From UKL13-2 sp044229235 (GTDB taxonomy: Bacteria > Pseudomonadota > Gammaproteobacteria > Burkholderiales > Usitatibacteraceae), in assembly GCA_044229235.1 (NCBI GenBank), contig JBGATH010000010.1, positions 37,008 through 101,007 on the forward strand: a DNA stretch of 64,000 nt. The letters are read 5' to 3'. The notes beneath the pieces were generated by a model, which saw nothing but the letters and a program-made list of their open reading frames with translations, had not been told where the DNA came from and ran no database searches. The translations under genes were made by a program, and so were the position numbers. This document shows positions 53,308-63,080 of the stretch, in pieces (the first letter of the stretch is position 1; each line of letters opens with the position of its first letter).

Positions 53308-54255
53308 TCAGGCCCCCAGCAGCAAATGGACCAGCAGCGCGAGCACTCCCAGCAGGAATGCTGTTGCGAGGAATTCCGGGACACGGAAAATGCGCATCTT
53401 GGCTGAAACGGTCTCGATCAGCGCCATCGCGAATCCTCCCGCCGCCAGCTTCAGCGTGAGCACCGGCAGCGCGAACAGCAGCGCCAGATGATCGCTGGCC
53501 GAGGCCACACCCCATGGAATGAACAGCGACACCCCCGCGCAGGAATAAGCGAACAGCTTCAGCGCCGTTGCCCACTCGATCAGCGCGAGGTGGCGGCCTG
53601 AATATTCCAGGATCAGTGCCTCGTGAATCATGGTCAGCTCGAGGTGCGTGGCGGGGTTATCGACCGGCACCCGCGCGTTTTCGGCCAGCGACACCATGGT
53701 GAAGGCGACGCCGGCAAAAGCCATGCTCGGCAGGATGGTCAATTCGATGCCGCCGAGGTAGCCGACGATGGTGGCCAGCGAGGTCGAACTCGCGATCAGC
53801 GACACGGTGAACAGCACCATCAACAGCGCGGGCTCGGCGAGGAAACCAAACAGCATTTCGCGGCGCGCGCCGAGGGAGCCGAATGCGGTGCCGATATCCA
53901 TGGCCGCGAGCGAGATGAACAGCCGCGCCAGACCGAACAGGCCCACCAGCGCAATCGCATCGGCCGCGGGAGCCAGTGGCAGGTTGGTTGAAATCGTCGG
54001 GATGATGGCGCAGGCCAGCAGCATGCAGCCAAACACGATGTAGGGCGTGATGCGGAAGATCGGACTGGCGTTGACGGCGATCACCGATTCCTTGTGGAAC
54101 AGCTTGTTCAACAGCAGAAACGGTTGCCACAGCGGTGGCGCTCGCCGGTTCTGCATCCAGGCGCGGCACATGTTCACCCAGCCCATCAGCAGCGGCGCGG
54201 CCACCAGGGCGACCAGCATTTCGGTCAGTTGGGCAAGTATGCCTTCGAGGTTCAT
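53308..54255 (-). CDS. hyfC: Ehr/Hyf membrane subunit C (NuoH/HycD-like)
   Basis: 315-aa quinone-site/coupling subunit homologous to NuoH, HycD and HyfC. Family sequence includes PLWQPFLLLNKLFHKESVIA near the start. The conserved loop ARVPVDNPATHLELTMIHEA follows later. Eight helices are expected. It lies 13 bases after hyfB. This subunit links the iron-sulfur/large-subunit part to the pump subunits. Confidence 0.93.
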   Translation of the reverse strand: MNLEGILAQLTEMLVALVAAPLLMGWVNMCRAWMQNRRAPPLWQPFLLLNKLFHKESVIAVNASPIFRITPYIVFGCMLLACAIIPTISTNLPLAPAADAIALVGLFGLARLFISLAAMDIGTAFGSLGARREMLFGFLAEPALLMVLFTVSLIASSTSLATIVGYLGGIELTILPSMAFAGVAFTMVSLAENARVPVDNPATHLELTMIHEALILEYSGRHLALIEWATALKLFAYSCAGVSLFIPWGVASASDHLALLFALPVLTLKLAAGGFAMALIETVSAKMRIFRVPEFLATAFLLGVLALLVHLLLGA

Positions 54256-54268
54256 TTGTTGTTTGCTG

Positions 54269-56287
54269 TCAGGTCTGGGTGAAGAACAGAAGCGCCACGA
54301 GCGTAATGAAGCTGTACAGCAGGTAGATCGAAATGCGTCCCTGCTGCAGCCTGCCGATTTGCCGCGAAATCCTTTCGGTTAGCGATGCGATGCGAAGATA
54401 GACCCATTGCCAGAGTGGATCTTCAACGGTGACCTGATAGCGCGGCGCGGCGTCGAACGGCGTCGGCAGGTGCCGGGTCAAGCGAAAAAATGGCTCGAAG
54501 ATTTGCCGGATTGGCTGGCCAAAGCCCTCCGCCGAATCCTGCATGCGCGCGGTTTGCAGCGGGTAGCCGCAATCCCACGCGCCGGCACGCCGCACCCGCG
54601 CGTGATACAGCCGATGGACCAGCACGATGGTTAGCACCACGACCAGCGTGGTGACCAGCAGGAAGATGAGCGGACTGTAGGAGGCGCGCTGCGGTGAAAC
54701 CGGTGCGAGCAGCAGCCAGTTGCCGATGCGGCCGGTTTGCGACAGGCTCTGGCCGAGCAGCTGGGCGGCGATCGGGTCGATCACCTCGATGACGGTCACC
54801 GGAAACACGCCCAGCAGCACGCAACCTGACGCGAGCCATAACAGGCCGATTCGCTCCAGCGGCCCGGCGTCATGTGCCTGCGCGAGTTTGTCGTCGCGCG
54901 GCTGGCCGAGAAAAATGATGCCGAAAAACTTCACCATCACGTAGCCCGCCAGCGCGGCCACCAGCACCACGCCCGCCGCGAAGATGGGCACCAGCATGCT
55001 CAAGTAGGGACTGGGAATGGTGGTGGTGAACAGCAGGCTTTGCAGCAGCAACCATTCGGAAACGAAGCCGTTGAGCGGCGGCAGGCCGGCGCTGGCGATG
55101 CTGCCGATCAGCATGGCCCAGGCCACCCAGGGCATGGTGCGCATCAGCCCCCCCAACTTGCCCAGACTGCGCTCGCCCGTGGCGTGCAACACCGCGCCGG
55201 TGCCGAGGAACAGCAGGCTCTTGAACATTGCATGATTGAGGCAGTGGTAGAGCATCGCGATCAGCGCCAGCGCAGCCAACGCCGGCATTTTGTACGTCGC
55301 GAATATGAGCGTAAGCCCGAGGGCAATGACGAGCAGGCCGATGTTCTCGATGGAGGAATAGGCCAGCAGGCGCTTCATGTCGGTCTGGACTGCCGCGAAC
55401 ACGGCACCGAACATGGCGGTCAACAAGCCCAGCGACAGGGCAACCACACCCCACCACCAGATCGGCGATGGCAGCAGGTCCAGGCTGACGCGCAGCAGTC
55501 CGTAGATCGCAGTCTTCAACATGACACCGCTCATCAGCGCCGACACCGGCGACGGGGCAGCCGGATGCGCCTCCGGCAACCAGATGTGCAATGGCAGGAT
55601 GCCCGCCTTGGCGCCGAAGCCGAACAGCGCCAGCAGGAATGCGGCCGACGCCCAGAACGGCGTCAGGGTCTGCGCGCGCATGCTGGCGAAGGTGTAGTCG
55701 CCGGTATTGGCCTGCAGAACGCCGAAGCACAGCAGTATGGCGATGGCGCCGATGTGCGCGACCAACAGATAGAGGAATCCGGCGCGACGAATTTCCGGAA
55801 TGCGGTGGTTGGTGGTAACGAGGAAGAAAGAAGACAGCGCCATCGTTTCCCACATGACCATGAATGCGTAGGCGTCATCGGCCAGCATCACCAGCAGCAT
55901 GCTGGCGAGGAACACGTGGTATTGCAGGCACAGTTGCCCCGGTGGCGCGCCCTCGGCGCGGCGAAAATAGCCGGCGGCAAAAATCGAAATGCCGGCGCTG
56001 GCGAGGCCCAGCAGCGTCAGAAAAAACGCGGCCAGCGCGTCCAGCCGGAAATGAAACGGCAGGTCCGGCAGTCCAAGCGGAAGAATCGCAACCTGCGGGG
56101 TTTGAACAACGGCCGTCAACCCCAATCCGGTCAATGCGACGCTGACGAGGCTCGACAGCGGGAACAGCACGCGCGCGACAATCCGGAAGTCTTTGAGGAA
56201 GACCAGGCCACATACACCGAGCAACAGCCACGCCGCTGCGACCAGAAAAGCCCAGTCGAGGGAAAGTAGCGCGCCGGGAAAGGACAT
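54269..56287 (-). CDS. hyfB: Ehr/Hyf membrane subunit B (NuoL-like antiporter)
   Basis: 672-aa large membrane subunit. It has the Mrp/NuoL motifs AGILPLHIWLPEAHPAAPSP, KRLLAYSSIENIGLLVIALG and HCLNHAMFKSLLFLGTGAVL. An extended C-terminal region ends ISIYLLYSFITLVALLFFTQ. It is the first gene of the six-gene operon. The start at 56285-56287 (MSFPGALLSLDWAFLV) begins at the first helix. The gap of 169 bases to the OmpR-type gene contains the likely promoter, with no recognised operator. Confidence 0.93.
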   Translation of the reverse strand: MSFPGALLSLDWAFLVAAAWLLLGVCGLVFLKDFRIVARVLFPLSSLVSVALTGLGLTAVVQTPQVAILPLGLPDLPFHFRLDALAAFFLTLLGLASAGISIFAAGYFRRAEGAPPGQLCLQYHVFLASMLLVMLADDAYAFMVMWETMALSSFFLVTTNHRIPEIRRAGFLYLLVAHIGAIAILLCFGVLQANTGDYTFASMRAQTLTPFWASAAFLLALFGFGAKAGILPLHIWLPEAHPAAPSPVSALMSGVMLKTAIYGLLRVSLDLLPSPIWWWGVVALSLGLLTAMFGAVFAAVQTDMKRLLAYSSIENIGLLVIALGLTLIFATYKMPALAALALIAMLYHCLNHAMFKSLLFLGTGAVLHATGERSLGKLGGLMRTMPWVAWAMLIGSIASAGLPPLNGFVSEWLLLQSLLFTTTIPSPYLSMLVPIFAAGVVLVAALAGYVMVKFFGIIFLGQPRDDKLAQAHDAGPLERIGLLWLASGCVLLGVFPVTVIEVIDPIAAQLLGQSLSQTGRIGNWLLLAPVSPQRASYSPLIFLLVTTLVVVLTIVLVHRLYHARVRRAGAWDCGYPLQTARMQDSAEGFGQPIRQIFEPFFRLTRHLPTPFDAAPRYQVTVEDPLWQWVYLRIASLTERISRQIGRLQQGRISIYLLYSFITLVALLFFTQT

Positions 56288-56456
56288 CGTCGAACCGGGA
56301 CTATGTTTGGCGGAGTTTAAAATTGAAGCAGCCGAATCCTGATTATAGTGTCGGGCGACGGCAATGTCCGGTCGATCATCGACCAAACGGTCGGAACCGG
56401 GGGTTGTCGCTGGGAAAACGCGATTCGCGCGACCTGGTGCCGCGCCGCAGAACGCG

Positions 56457-57173
56457 TCAGGCCACGGTCACATCGGCATCGAGGAAGTAGCCGGCGCCGC
56501 GCTCGGTGCGGATTAGTTTTGGTGTGTTCGGGTCATCTTCGATCTTGCGCCGCAGCCGCAGGATCTGCACGTCGATGGATCGATCATAAATATCGTCATG
56601 CAGGCGGCTGCCTTCAAGCAGCTGGTCGCGCGACAGCACGCGGCGGGGTGCCTTCAGGAATGTCACCAGCAGCGCAAACTCGCCGTTGGTCAATTCCACG
56701 CGCGTGCCGGTCGGCGCGGTCAATCTGCGGGTGCCTGTGGACAGCTCCCAGGCGGCAAAGCGGTAGCTGCGAACTTCCGATTCACGCCGCGAGACATTTT
56801 CCGGGTCGGCCGGGGCGTAGCGTCGCAGCACGGCTTTGATGCGCGCGAGCAATTCGCGTGGACTGAACGGCTTGACCAGGTAATCGTCTGCGCCAAGTTC
56901 CAGGCCCAGCACGCGGTCGACTTCATGTCCCTGGCCGGTGAGCATGATGATCGGCACCTTGGAGGTCTGGCGCAGGTTGCGCGCAAGCGTGAAGCCGTCT
57001 TCACCCGGCAGCTTCACGTCGAGCAGCACCAGGTCGACCTCGCCCGCCGCCATCAACCGGCTCAGTTCGGCACCGTTGGCCGCCGTCGAAACGCGCAAGC
57101 CGTTCTCCGTCAAATACTCGGAAATCAGCTCGCGAACCGATGCATCATCGTCAACGGCGACTACGTGCGTCAT
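56457..57173 (-). CDS. OmpR/PhoB-family response regulator
   Basis: 238-aa regulator with receiver domain (VVAVDDDASVRELI, Asp52 in LVLLDVKLPGEDG, LVKPFSPREL) and a winged-helix trans-regulatory domain (VELTNGEFALLVTFLKAPRR, SIDVQILRLRRKIEDDPNTP, LIRTERGAGYFLDADV). ATG at 57171-57173. It is upstream of, and on the same strand as, the Ehr operon, so it may control it. No sensor kinase adjoins it in the same direction. The divergent MASE1 hybrid kinase is the obvious candidate partner. Confidence 0.93.
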   Translation of the reverse strand: MTHVVAVDDDASVRELISEYLTENGLRVSTAANGAELSRLMAAGEVDLVLLDVKLPGEDGFTLARNLRQTSKVPIIMLTGQGHEVDRVLGLELGADDYLVKPFSPRELLARIKAVLRRYAPADPENVSRRESEVRSYRFAAWELSTGTRRLTAPTGTRVELTNGEFALLVTFLKAPRRVLSRDQLLEGSRLHDDIYDRSIDVQILRLRRKIEDDPNTPKLIRTERGAGYFLDADVTVA

Positions 57174-57277
57174 GATGAGGCGTCCCAACAATTTTGTTAT
57201 GCGCCAAGCATACAATAGCCAGAAGATTTAACAATAGTGATTTTTGCCGAGACAATGCGGACACGCGGTAACTGCCC

Positions 57278-59782
57278 ATGACCGGACCCGCCCAGCCACC
57301 TGCGCTTGCGGAAGACCCGGCACGGCCAGCCTGGCAGCAGGCGCTGTGGGTACTGGTGTTCGGCGCGGTCTATGTGGCGCTGTTTCACTTCGCTGTCTCG
57401 CTGCCGATTCGCGCCGGCCTCGCGGCCTGCGTATGGCCTGCCGACGGGTTGGCGCTGGCAGTGTTGCTGCGCGTGAGTTATCGCCAGTGGCCGGCCTATG
57501 TGTGCATGATCCTGGTCGCCAATGTCGTGGGCGGTCAATTGGCCGGCTACGCGCTTCACCTCGATGGGTTCGTCGGCATGAACGCCATCCAGCCGGCGGT
57601 GGCGGCGTGGCTGATGCGTCGCTACCTGCACCTGCCGGCGCGGCTCGATACGGTACGCGGCATCATTGCCTTCACGCTGGTGTCGACTGCCGTGACGCTG
57701 GTGATTTCGCTGATTGGCGCCAACGATAAGACCCTCTCCGACGGCGAGCCTTACCAGGTGCTGTTCGGTGCGTTGTTTGTGGCCGACATGCTCGGCATCC
57801 TCTGCGTCGGGCCGCTGGTGCTGGCGTGGTCACGCGAGAGCCGGCGACACGTCGGCGCCATGCTTTCGGGGCGGTCGCTGGAAGCGGTGCTGTTGTTTGC
57901 CGCACTGATCGCCGTGGCAAACTGGGTGTTCAGCCTGGCGCCGGATGCGCGCGGCTGGGTGCCGCAATACCAGCACTTGACGATTCCCCTGCTGGTCTGG
58001 GCGGCGCTGCGCTTCGGACTGCGGGGCGCGTCGCTGGCGCTTGCCAGCTATGCTGCGCTTGCCATCTGGAAAACGACGAATGGCCTCGGCCCCTTCGTGG
58101 CCGCGAATTCTGATCCGCGATCCGTCCTGCTGGGTTTGCAACTCTATCTGGGCCTGGTGAGCATCATGGTGCTGCTCGGGGCCGCCTTGATGACGGAGCG
58201 TCGCGATGCGCTGGCCGACAGCGAGTCGTGGCGCCGGCGGTTCGAGGCGGCGATAGAAGCCAGCGGCAATCTGGTTTTTGAAATCGATGCGGTCAGTGGC
58301 CGCGTGGTGTGGGCGGGCGACACGATGAAGGTGATGGGCTTGCCGGGCAGCGCAATCAATACCACCCGCCTGTGGACTGCGCGCATCCACCCCGATGACC
58401 GCGAGAACCTGCTCAAGGTGCGCCGCCGCATGGTGCGCGGTGAACAGCACGCGGTCACGCTGGAGTACCGCGTCCGCCGCGGTGACGACAGCTGGATGCT
58501 GGCCGGCGTGCGCGCGTATGCGGTGGAAGCGCCGGCGTCGCCGCTGTCGCTGGGCCGGTCGCGGGGGCGCCGCATCATCGGATTCGTCGAGGACATCACC
58601 GAGCAGCACCACAATGAGCAGGTGCGCAAACAGCTTGAGGCCGAACTTCACCAGGCACAAAAAATGGAAGCCATCGGCCAACTGGCCGGCGGTATCGCCC
58701 ATGACTTCAACAACATCCTCGCCTCGATCCTGGGCTATGGTGAACTCGCACAGCAACGTGCCGGCGGCGACCCGAAGCTGGCGCGCTACCTCGATACCAT
58801 CATGAAGGCCGGGGATCGGGGCCGCACGCTGGTCGGGCAGATCCTCACCTTCAGCCGCAAGTCCCCGGTACAACGGGTGAACGTGCGCCTCAAGGACGTG
58901 ATCGATGAAGTGGTGATGCTGATCCGTGCGTCCAATCCGCACGCGATTGAATTTGATGTATCGATCGCGGAAAGCGTGGCGGTGGAGGGCAACCCGACCG
59001 AGCTGCACCAGCTGTTCATGAACCTTGCCACCAACGGGCTGCAGGCCATGCCCGGCGGTGGTGTGCTGGCCTTCAGGCTCGAGCGCGTGGTTTTCGACGC
59101 TGCACACACCGTGCTGCAGGGCCAGCTGCCCGCGGGCGAGTACGCCGTCGTTCGCGTTCGCGACAGCGGAACAGGCATTGACGAAATGACCCGCCAGCGC
59201 ATGTTCGAGCCCTTCTACACGACCAAAGCCCTCGGCCGCGGTACCGGGCTAGGCCTGTCGCTGGCCCTGTCGGTCGCCAAGTCGCATTCCGGCGGAATTG
59301 ACGTCGATACGGCCGTTGGCCAGGGCACCGCGTTTTCGGTTTACCTGCCGCTGGCTGGCGCGCAGCCGGGTGCGGTCCGGATGGTAGCCGACGTTCCCCG
59401 AGGTCGTGACGAACGCATCCTGTTGGTGGACGACGAGCCGGCGCTGCTGGATCTGGCCGAAGAATTGCTGGTCGGCCTCGGTTACCAGGTGGCGCGCTAC
59501 ACCACCAGCGAGGCGGCTTTGGAAGCTTTCCAGCAAGACCCGGATGGATTCGACGCGGTGCTGTCGGATGAAGTGATGCCCGGCATGACCGGCACGCAAC
59601 TTGCCACCCGCATTCGTGAAGTGCGTGCCGATATTCCGCTGCTGATCATCACCGGCTACGGGGGCCCCGGCTTTGAGCTGCGCGCGCAACAGGCCGGCGT
59701 GACGGCGGTGTTGAAAAAGCCCTACAGGCAGCGCGAACTGGCCGAAGCGCTGGCGCAGGCAATCATCCGGTCCGGCAGCTAG
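57278..59782 (+). CDS. MASE1-PAS hybrid sensor histidine kinase with receiver
   Basis: 834-aa membrane kinase. An N-terminal MASE1 membrane domain (about residues 20-310, with ACVWPADGLALAVLLRVSYR) precedes a PAS domain (GNLVFEIDAVSGRVVWAGDT). Then come HisKA (AIGQLAGGIAHDFNNILASI), the ATPase domain (DSGTGIDEMTRQRMFEPFYT, GTGLGLSLALSVAKSHSGGI) and a C-terminal receiver (RILLVDDEPALLDLAEELLV, SDEVMPGMTG, LKKPYRQREL). It is divergent from the OmpR-type regulator with a 104-base gap that holds both promoters. The signal is unknown. Confidence 0.93.
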   Translation: MTGPAQPPALAEDPARPAWQQALWVLVFGAVYVALFHFAVSLPIRAGLAACVWPADGLALAVLLRVSYRQWPAYVCMILVANVVGGQLAGYALHLDGFVGMNAIQPAVAAWLMRRYLHLPARLDTVRGIIAFTLVSTAVTLVISLIGANDKTLSDGEPYQVLFGALFVADMLGILCVGPLVLAWSRESRRHVGAMLSGRSLEAVLLFAALIAVANWVFSLAPDARGWVPQYQHLTIPLLVWAALRFGLRGASLALASYAALAIWKTTNGLGPFVAANSDPRSVLLGLQLYLGLVSIMVLLGAALMTERRDALADSESWRRRFEAAIEASGNLVFEIDAVSGRVVWAGDTMKVMGLPGSAINTTRLWTARIHPDDRENLLKVRRRMVRGEQHAVTLEYRVRRGDDSWMLAGVRAYAVEAPASPLSLGRSRGRRIIGFVEDITEQHHNEQVRKQLEAELHQAQKMEAIGQLAGGIAHDFNNILASILGYGELAQQRAGGDPKLARYLDTIMKAGDRGRTLVGQILTFSRKSPVQRVNVRLKDVIDEVVMLIRASNPHAIEFDVSIAESVAVEGNPTELHQLFMNLATNGLQAMPGGGVLAFRLERVVFDAAHTVLQGQLPAGEYAVVRVRDSGTGIDEMTRQRMFEPFYTTKALGRGTGLGLSLALSVAKSHSGGIDVDTAVGQGTAFSVYLPLAGAQPGAVRMVADVPRGRDERILLVDDEPALLDLAEELLVGLGYQVARYTTSEAALEAFQQDPDGFDAVLSDEVMPGMTGTQLATRIREVRADIPLLIITGYGGPGFELRAQQAGVTAVLKKPYRQRELAEALAQAIIRSGS

Positions 59783-60041
59783 GCGCGCAAGACACAATCG
59801 TTTCGAATTGGCAAAAACGCCCGCGGCAATCAAGTGAGTGCGTGCGCTTACAGTCGTTCTTGACCTGAACTGTAAACGCTTGCCGACAACCGACCTGCAT
59901 CCCGCTGAGCCAGAAAACGGCGCGAATACCGGCCTGCGTGATGCGGGCCATTACAGGCGTAACTTGATCCATCGGTCAGGAAATTCTTTTGTAGTTTGAC
60001 TACATCAGAATCCGCTTCATTATCGATTTCGCGGGATTCTC
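59783..60041. other. intergenic region before the EAL gene
   Basis: 259 bases without a convincing gene or repeat. They contain the promoter region of the EAL gene. Confidence 0.4.
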
Positions 60042-61475
60042 ATGCGGGCAACGGTTCGAAAGCTTACTTCCAGCGACGCCCAGATCGGCGCGCGCGCCAC
60101 GCTGCACGCCGGGTTTGATCGCATTTTCGCCGGATTGCCGCTGGGCGACGGCTGGGAATCCTGTGCCTTCAACGGACTGCGGCTCGGATCGCATTTCCAG
60201 CCCATTTTCGATGTGGCACAGCAACGCTGCGTTGCCTACGAGGGCCTGCTGCAGGCGACGAACTCAGCCAGCCAGCGGGTAAACCCGGAGTCGGTATTTG
60301 CGCTCTCGGCAGGCCATCAGGAAGAGTTGTTCCTCGACTGGTTGTGTCGCGCGCTGCACCTGCGCAACTTTCGCAACCTGGCGGACGCGGATGCGCTGTT
60401 GTTTCTCAACGCTTACCCGGCTGCAGCCATCGAAGACCCGCATCACCCACTGGTGTTCCGGGAAATGATCGATTTCTACGGCATCAGTCCGCAGCAGGTG
60501 GTGGTTGAAATCCTCGAGACCGGCACTTCCGACGAGGCCAAACTGGTCGACGCTGCGCGACTCTACCGCAAGCTCGGCTGTCGCATTGCCATCGATGACT
60601 TCGGCATCGGTTACTCCAACTTTGACCGGCTCTGGCGCCTGCATCCTGACTACGTCAAGATCGACCGCAGCGTAACGGCCTCGGCCGTGCGCGAAACGCA
60701 TGCGCGCCTGGTGCTGGCAAATCTGGTCAAGCTGATTCACGAATGCGGCTCGAAAGTGATTGTTGAAGGCATCGAAACGCGCGACGAAGCACTCACCGCG
60801 TTGGAGGTCGGCGCCGACTTCGTCCAGGGCTATTACTTTGCGCGCCCGGGTCTGGCCGCCGTGCCGGCATCACTTTGTGCGGGCATGTTCGGCGGCCTGC
60901 AGGAAGGCGGCCCGTTGCGCGGCCGCATCGGCGTGCGATCGAACAGCGGCAGCGAGAATCTGGATGTCTATGTGAGTGCGTTAAGCCTTGCCATCCTCGA
61001 TCTGCAGCGCGGTGCCTCGTTCGCGCACGCTACGGCAGAGTTCCGCGCGCTCACCAATGTGTTGCGCATTTACCTCGCCACCAGCGAAGCCGTGGAGCCG
61101 GGCGAGTCAGATAAATCGGGCAACGCAGCTCGACTGGTCCTCGATATGATCGAAACCAGCCTCGGTCAGGCAAACGGGTTCACGGGCGCCGGTAACGACT
61201 CCGCCACCGCGCGCTTGCGCGAGTTGCTGCAGGGGGCCCTCGACGCGCCGCAGCGCATGCAAATCGCCATGCCGCCCGCTGCCGACACGGCATCCGAAAG
61301 CGCGGACCAGATCATTACGTTGTCGTGTGCATTCGAACTCGACAGCCGGCCGGTGGTGCTGTGCGGCGATCTGCGCGATCGCCGCGCGCCGCCGGGAATG
61401 CCACCCGTGGCCGAACGTACGGCAGACCGCCCCTCTCCCGCGAGTCCAGCGAGCGTGACGCGCTTGCATTTGTAG
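60042..61475 (+). CDS. EAL-domain c-di-GMP phosphodiesterase-like protein
   Basis: 477-aa cytoplasmic protein. The EAL domain (about residues 45-280) has YEGLLQ in place of the usual E-A-L (Glu67). The other catalytic residues appear intact: Asn123 in FLNAYPAA, Glu in VVEILET, Asp185-Asp186 in IDDFGIGYSN, Lys206 in YVKIDRS, Glu242 in VEGIET and Gln262 in VQGYYFARP. It could hydrolyse c-di-GMP or act as a receptor. A C-terminal region of about 190 residues has no recognised domain and ends low-complexity. ATG at 60042. Confidence 0.88.
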   Translation: MRATVRKLTSSDAQIGARATLHAGFDRIFAGLPLGDGWESCAFNGLRLGSHFQPIFDVAQQRCVAYEGLLQATNSASQRVNPESVFALSAGHQEELFLDWLCRALHLRNFRNLADADALLFLNAYPAAAIEDPHHPLVFREMIDFYGISPQQVVVEILETGTSDEAKLVDAARLYRKLGCRIAIDDFGIGYSNFDRLWRLHPDYVKIDRSVTASAVRETHARLVLANLVKLIHECGSKVIVEGIETRDEALTALEVGADFVQGYYFARPGLAAVPASLCAGMFGGLQEGGPLRGRIGVRSNSGSENLDVYVSALSLAILDLQRGASFAHATAEFRALTNVLRIYLATSEAVEPGESDKSGNAARLVLDMIETSLGQANGFTGAGNDSATARLRELLQGALDAPQRMQIAMPPAADTASESADQIITLSCAFELDSRPVVLCGDLRDRRAPPGMPPVAERTADRPSPASPASVTRLHL

Positions 61476-61520
61476 CCATATCGATCCCAACGGTCGCGCG
61501 CCGAACCAGCACGCGACCCT

Positions 61521-63080
61521 TCACCCGCCCGGGGCGACCTGCGGCGGGTTTTTTTTGCCCTGCACGCCTGGCGAACCGGACAGGCGCAACGGGGTCACCA
61601 CCACCGATGGTTGCGTGTACACCCAGTTGAGCAGCGCATCCTGTGCAGCCTGCACAGAATTGGCGTTGGCGTGATTGACCATCATCACCATCACCCACCG
61701 GCGGCCATTCTGGTCGAGCAGGTAGCCGGCCACCGCCTTGGCTTCAGTCAGCGTTCCGGTCTTGAGGTGCGCCTGGCCGGCCACCGAGTCATTGCGATTG
61801 CGCCGCCGCAGGGTGCCATCCACGCCGGCCAGGGAAAGCGAAGACATGAACTCGGGCATCACGCTCGATTTCCATGCCGCGTCGAGCAGCGCCGCCAGGG
61901 TGCCGGCGCTGATGCGCTCATTGCGCGACAGTCCGGAGCCGTTCTCGAGCACCAGTTCCGGCGCGGGAATACCCTTCTTCGCCAGCCACTCGCGAATGAT
62001 CTGGGTGGAACGCGCGACACTGGCCGGCTCCTTGGCCAGCTCGCCCGACAGCGTCAGGAACAACTGGCGCGCCATGACGTTGTTGGAAAACTTGTTGATA
62101 TCGCGCACCACATCCGACAGCGGCGGCGACTCGATGGTGGCAATGGGGCGTGCATCGGCCGGCGCTGCCGAGAGCTTGACGGCGCCATTCCACGAACCGC
62201 CGAGGTCGCGCCAGATTGATGCGAACACGCCACCGGTGAAACGCGGGTGATCCAGCAGCGAAATGCTCCAGGCGCGCTCGCCGCAGCTCCTTGGATAGTT
62301 TCCCGTGAAGGCGACACGCAGCTGCGTTGCGGTCACATTCTGCACGTCGAGCACGATGCGGTCGCGCCACTCGCCGCAGGGCGCATCGTTGAGGCGCATG
62401 CGGTTGATGATGTCAAGTTGCGTCGGCCTCACGTCCGGCGATATCGACACCGTGCGTCCATCCACGCTTGGCGCGAACTGGAAGCGCACGGTCTTGAAGT
62501 TGAGCATCAGCGCATCGGGACCCACGTTGTACGCCTTCAACGGCTCGCCATCAAACTTGGCGGGATCGTGGTCCACCGGTTCAAAGAAGCCGCGGTCCAG
62601 TAGCAAGTCGCCCTTGATGCTCGACAGTCCGCGATCACGCAGCGACTTCAGCGCCTGCCCCAGGCGCTCCACCGTCAGCTTGGGGTCGCCTGAACCCTTG
62701 AGCACCAGGTCGCCGTTCAGGGTCGATCCGCGAACTTCGCCCGCGAACAGGATTTCCGTCTTCCAGGAATAGGCCGGGCCGAGCAGCTCCAGCCCGGCAT
62801 AGGTCGTCACCAGCTTGATGACCGACGCCGGGTTCATGGCCTTGTCGGCGTTATGCGAAACCAGGGTGGTCGGTGCGCCGGCTTCCTTGACGACCACACC
62901 AACGCTGTCCAGCGGCACCTGGGCGCGGCCAAGGAATTCGACGATGGCCGGCGGCAAGCGGCCGGCAGTCGGGTTCGTATCCTGGGCGGGAGCCGACAGT
63001 GCCATGGCTGTGGCCACGCACAAGCCAATGCCGCGCGCTGCGCGTGCAGGTGACCGCATGCGCAGCCGGGCCGTGGCCAT
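61521..63080 (-). CDS. dacB: D-alanyl-D-alanine carboxypeptidase/endopeptidase DacB (PBP4, S13)
   Basis: Periplasmic peptidoglycan hydrolase/carboxypeptidase. The protein is 519 aa. A signal peptide (RGIGLCVATAMALSAPAQ) leads to catalytic SVIK (Ser86, Lys89, in MNPASVIKL), then SNN in INKFSNNVMARQ and KTG in HLKTGTLTEAK. The length fits S13 enzymes. The ATG at 63078-63080 overlaps the bioA stop (TGATG), so translation is coupled. The C-terminus is Pro/Gly/Lys-rich (QGKKNPPQVAPGG). Confidence 0.94.
   Translation of the reverse strand: MATARLRMRSPARAARGIGLCVATAMALSAPAQDTNPTAGRLPPAIVEFLGRAQVPLDSVGVVVKEAGAPTTLVSHNADKAMNPASVIKLVTTYAGLELLGPAYSWKTEILFAGEVRGSTLNGDLVLKGSGDPKLTVERLGQALKSLRDRGLSSIKGDLLLDRGFFEPVDHDPAKFDGEPLKAYNVGPDALMLNFKTVRFQFAPSVDGRTVSISPDVRPTQLDIINRMRLNDAPCGEWRDRIVLDVQNVTATQLRVAFTGNYPRSCGERAWSISLLDHPRFTGGVFASIWRDLGGSWNGAVKLSAAPADARPIATIESPPLSDVVRDINKFSNNVMARQLFLTLSGELAKEPASVARSTQIIREWLAKKGIPAPELVLENGSGLSRNERISAGTLAALLDAAWKSSVMPEFMSSLSLAGVDGTLRRRNRNDSVAGQAHLKTGTLTEAKAVAGYLLDQNGRRWVMVMMVNHANANSVQAAQDALLNWVYTQPSVVVTPLRLSGSPGVQGKKNPPQVAPGG

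Noticed and set aside
49077..56287. Calling the cluster a NiFe hydrogenase 4 / formate hydrogenlyase
   Set aside because: The large subunit lacks all nickel-binding cysteines, and no formate dehydrogenase, ferredoxin or maturation genes are present.
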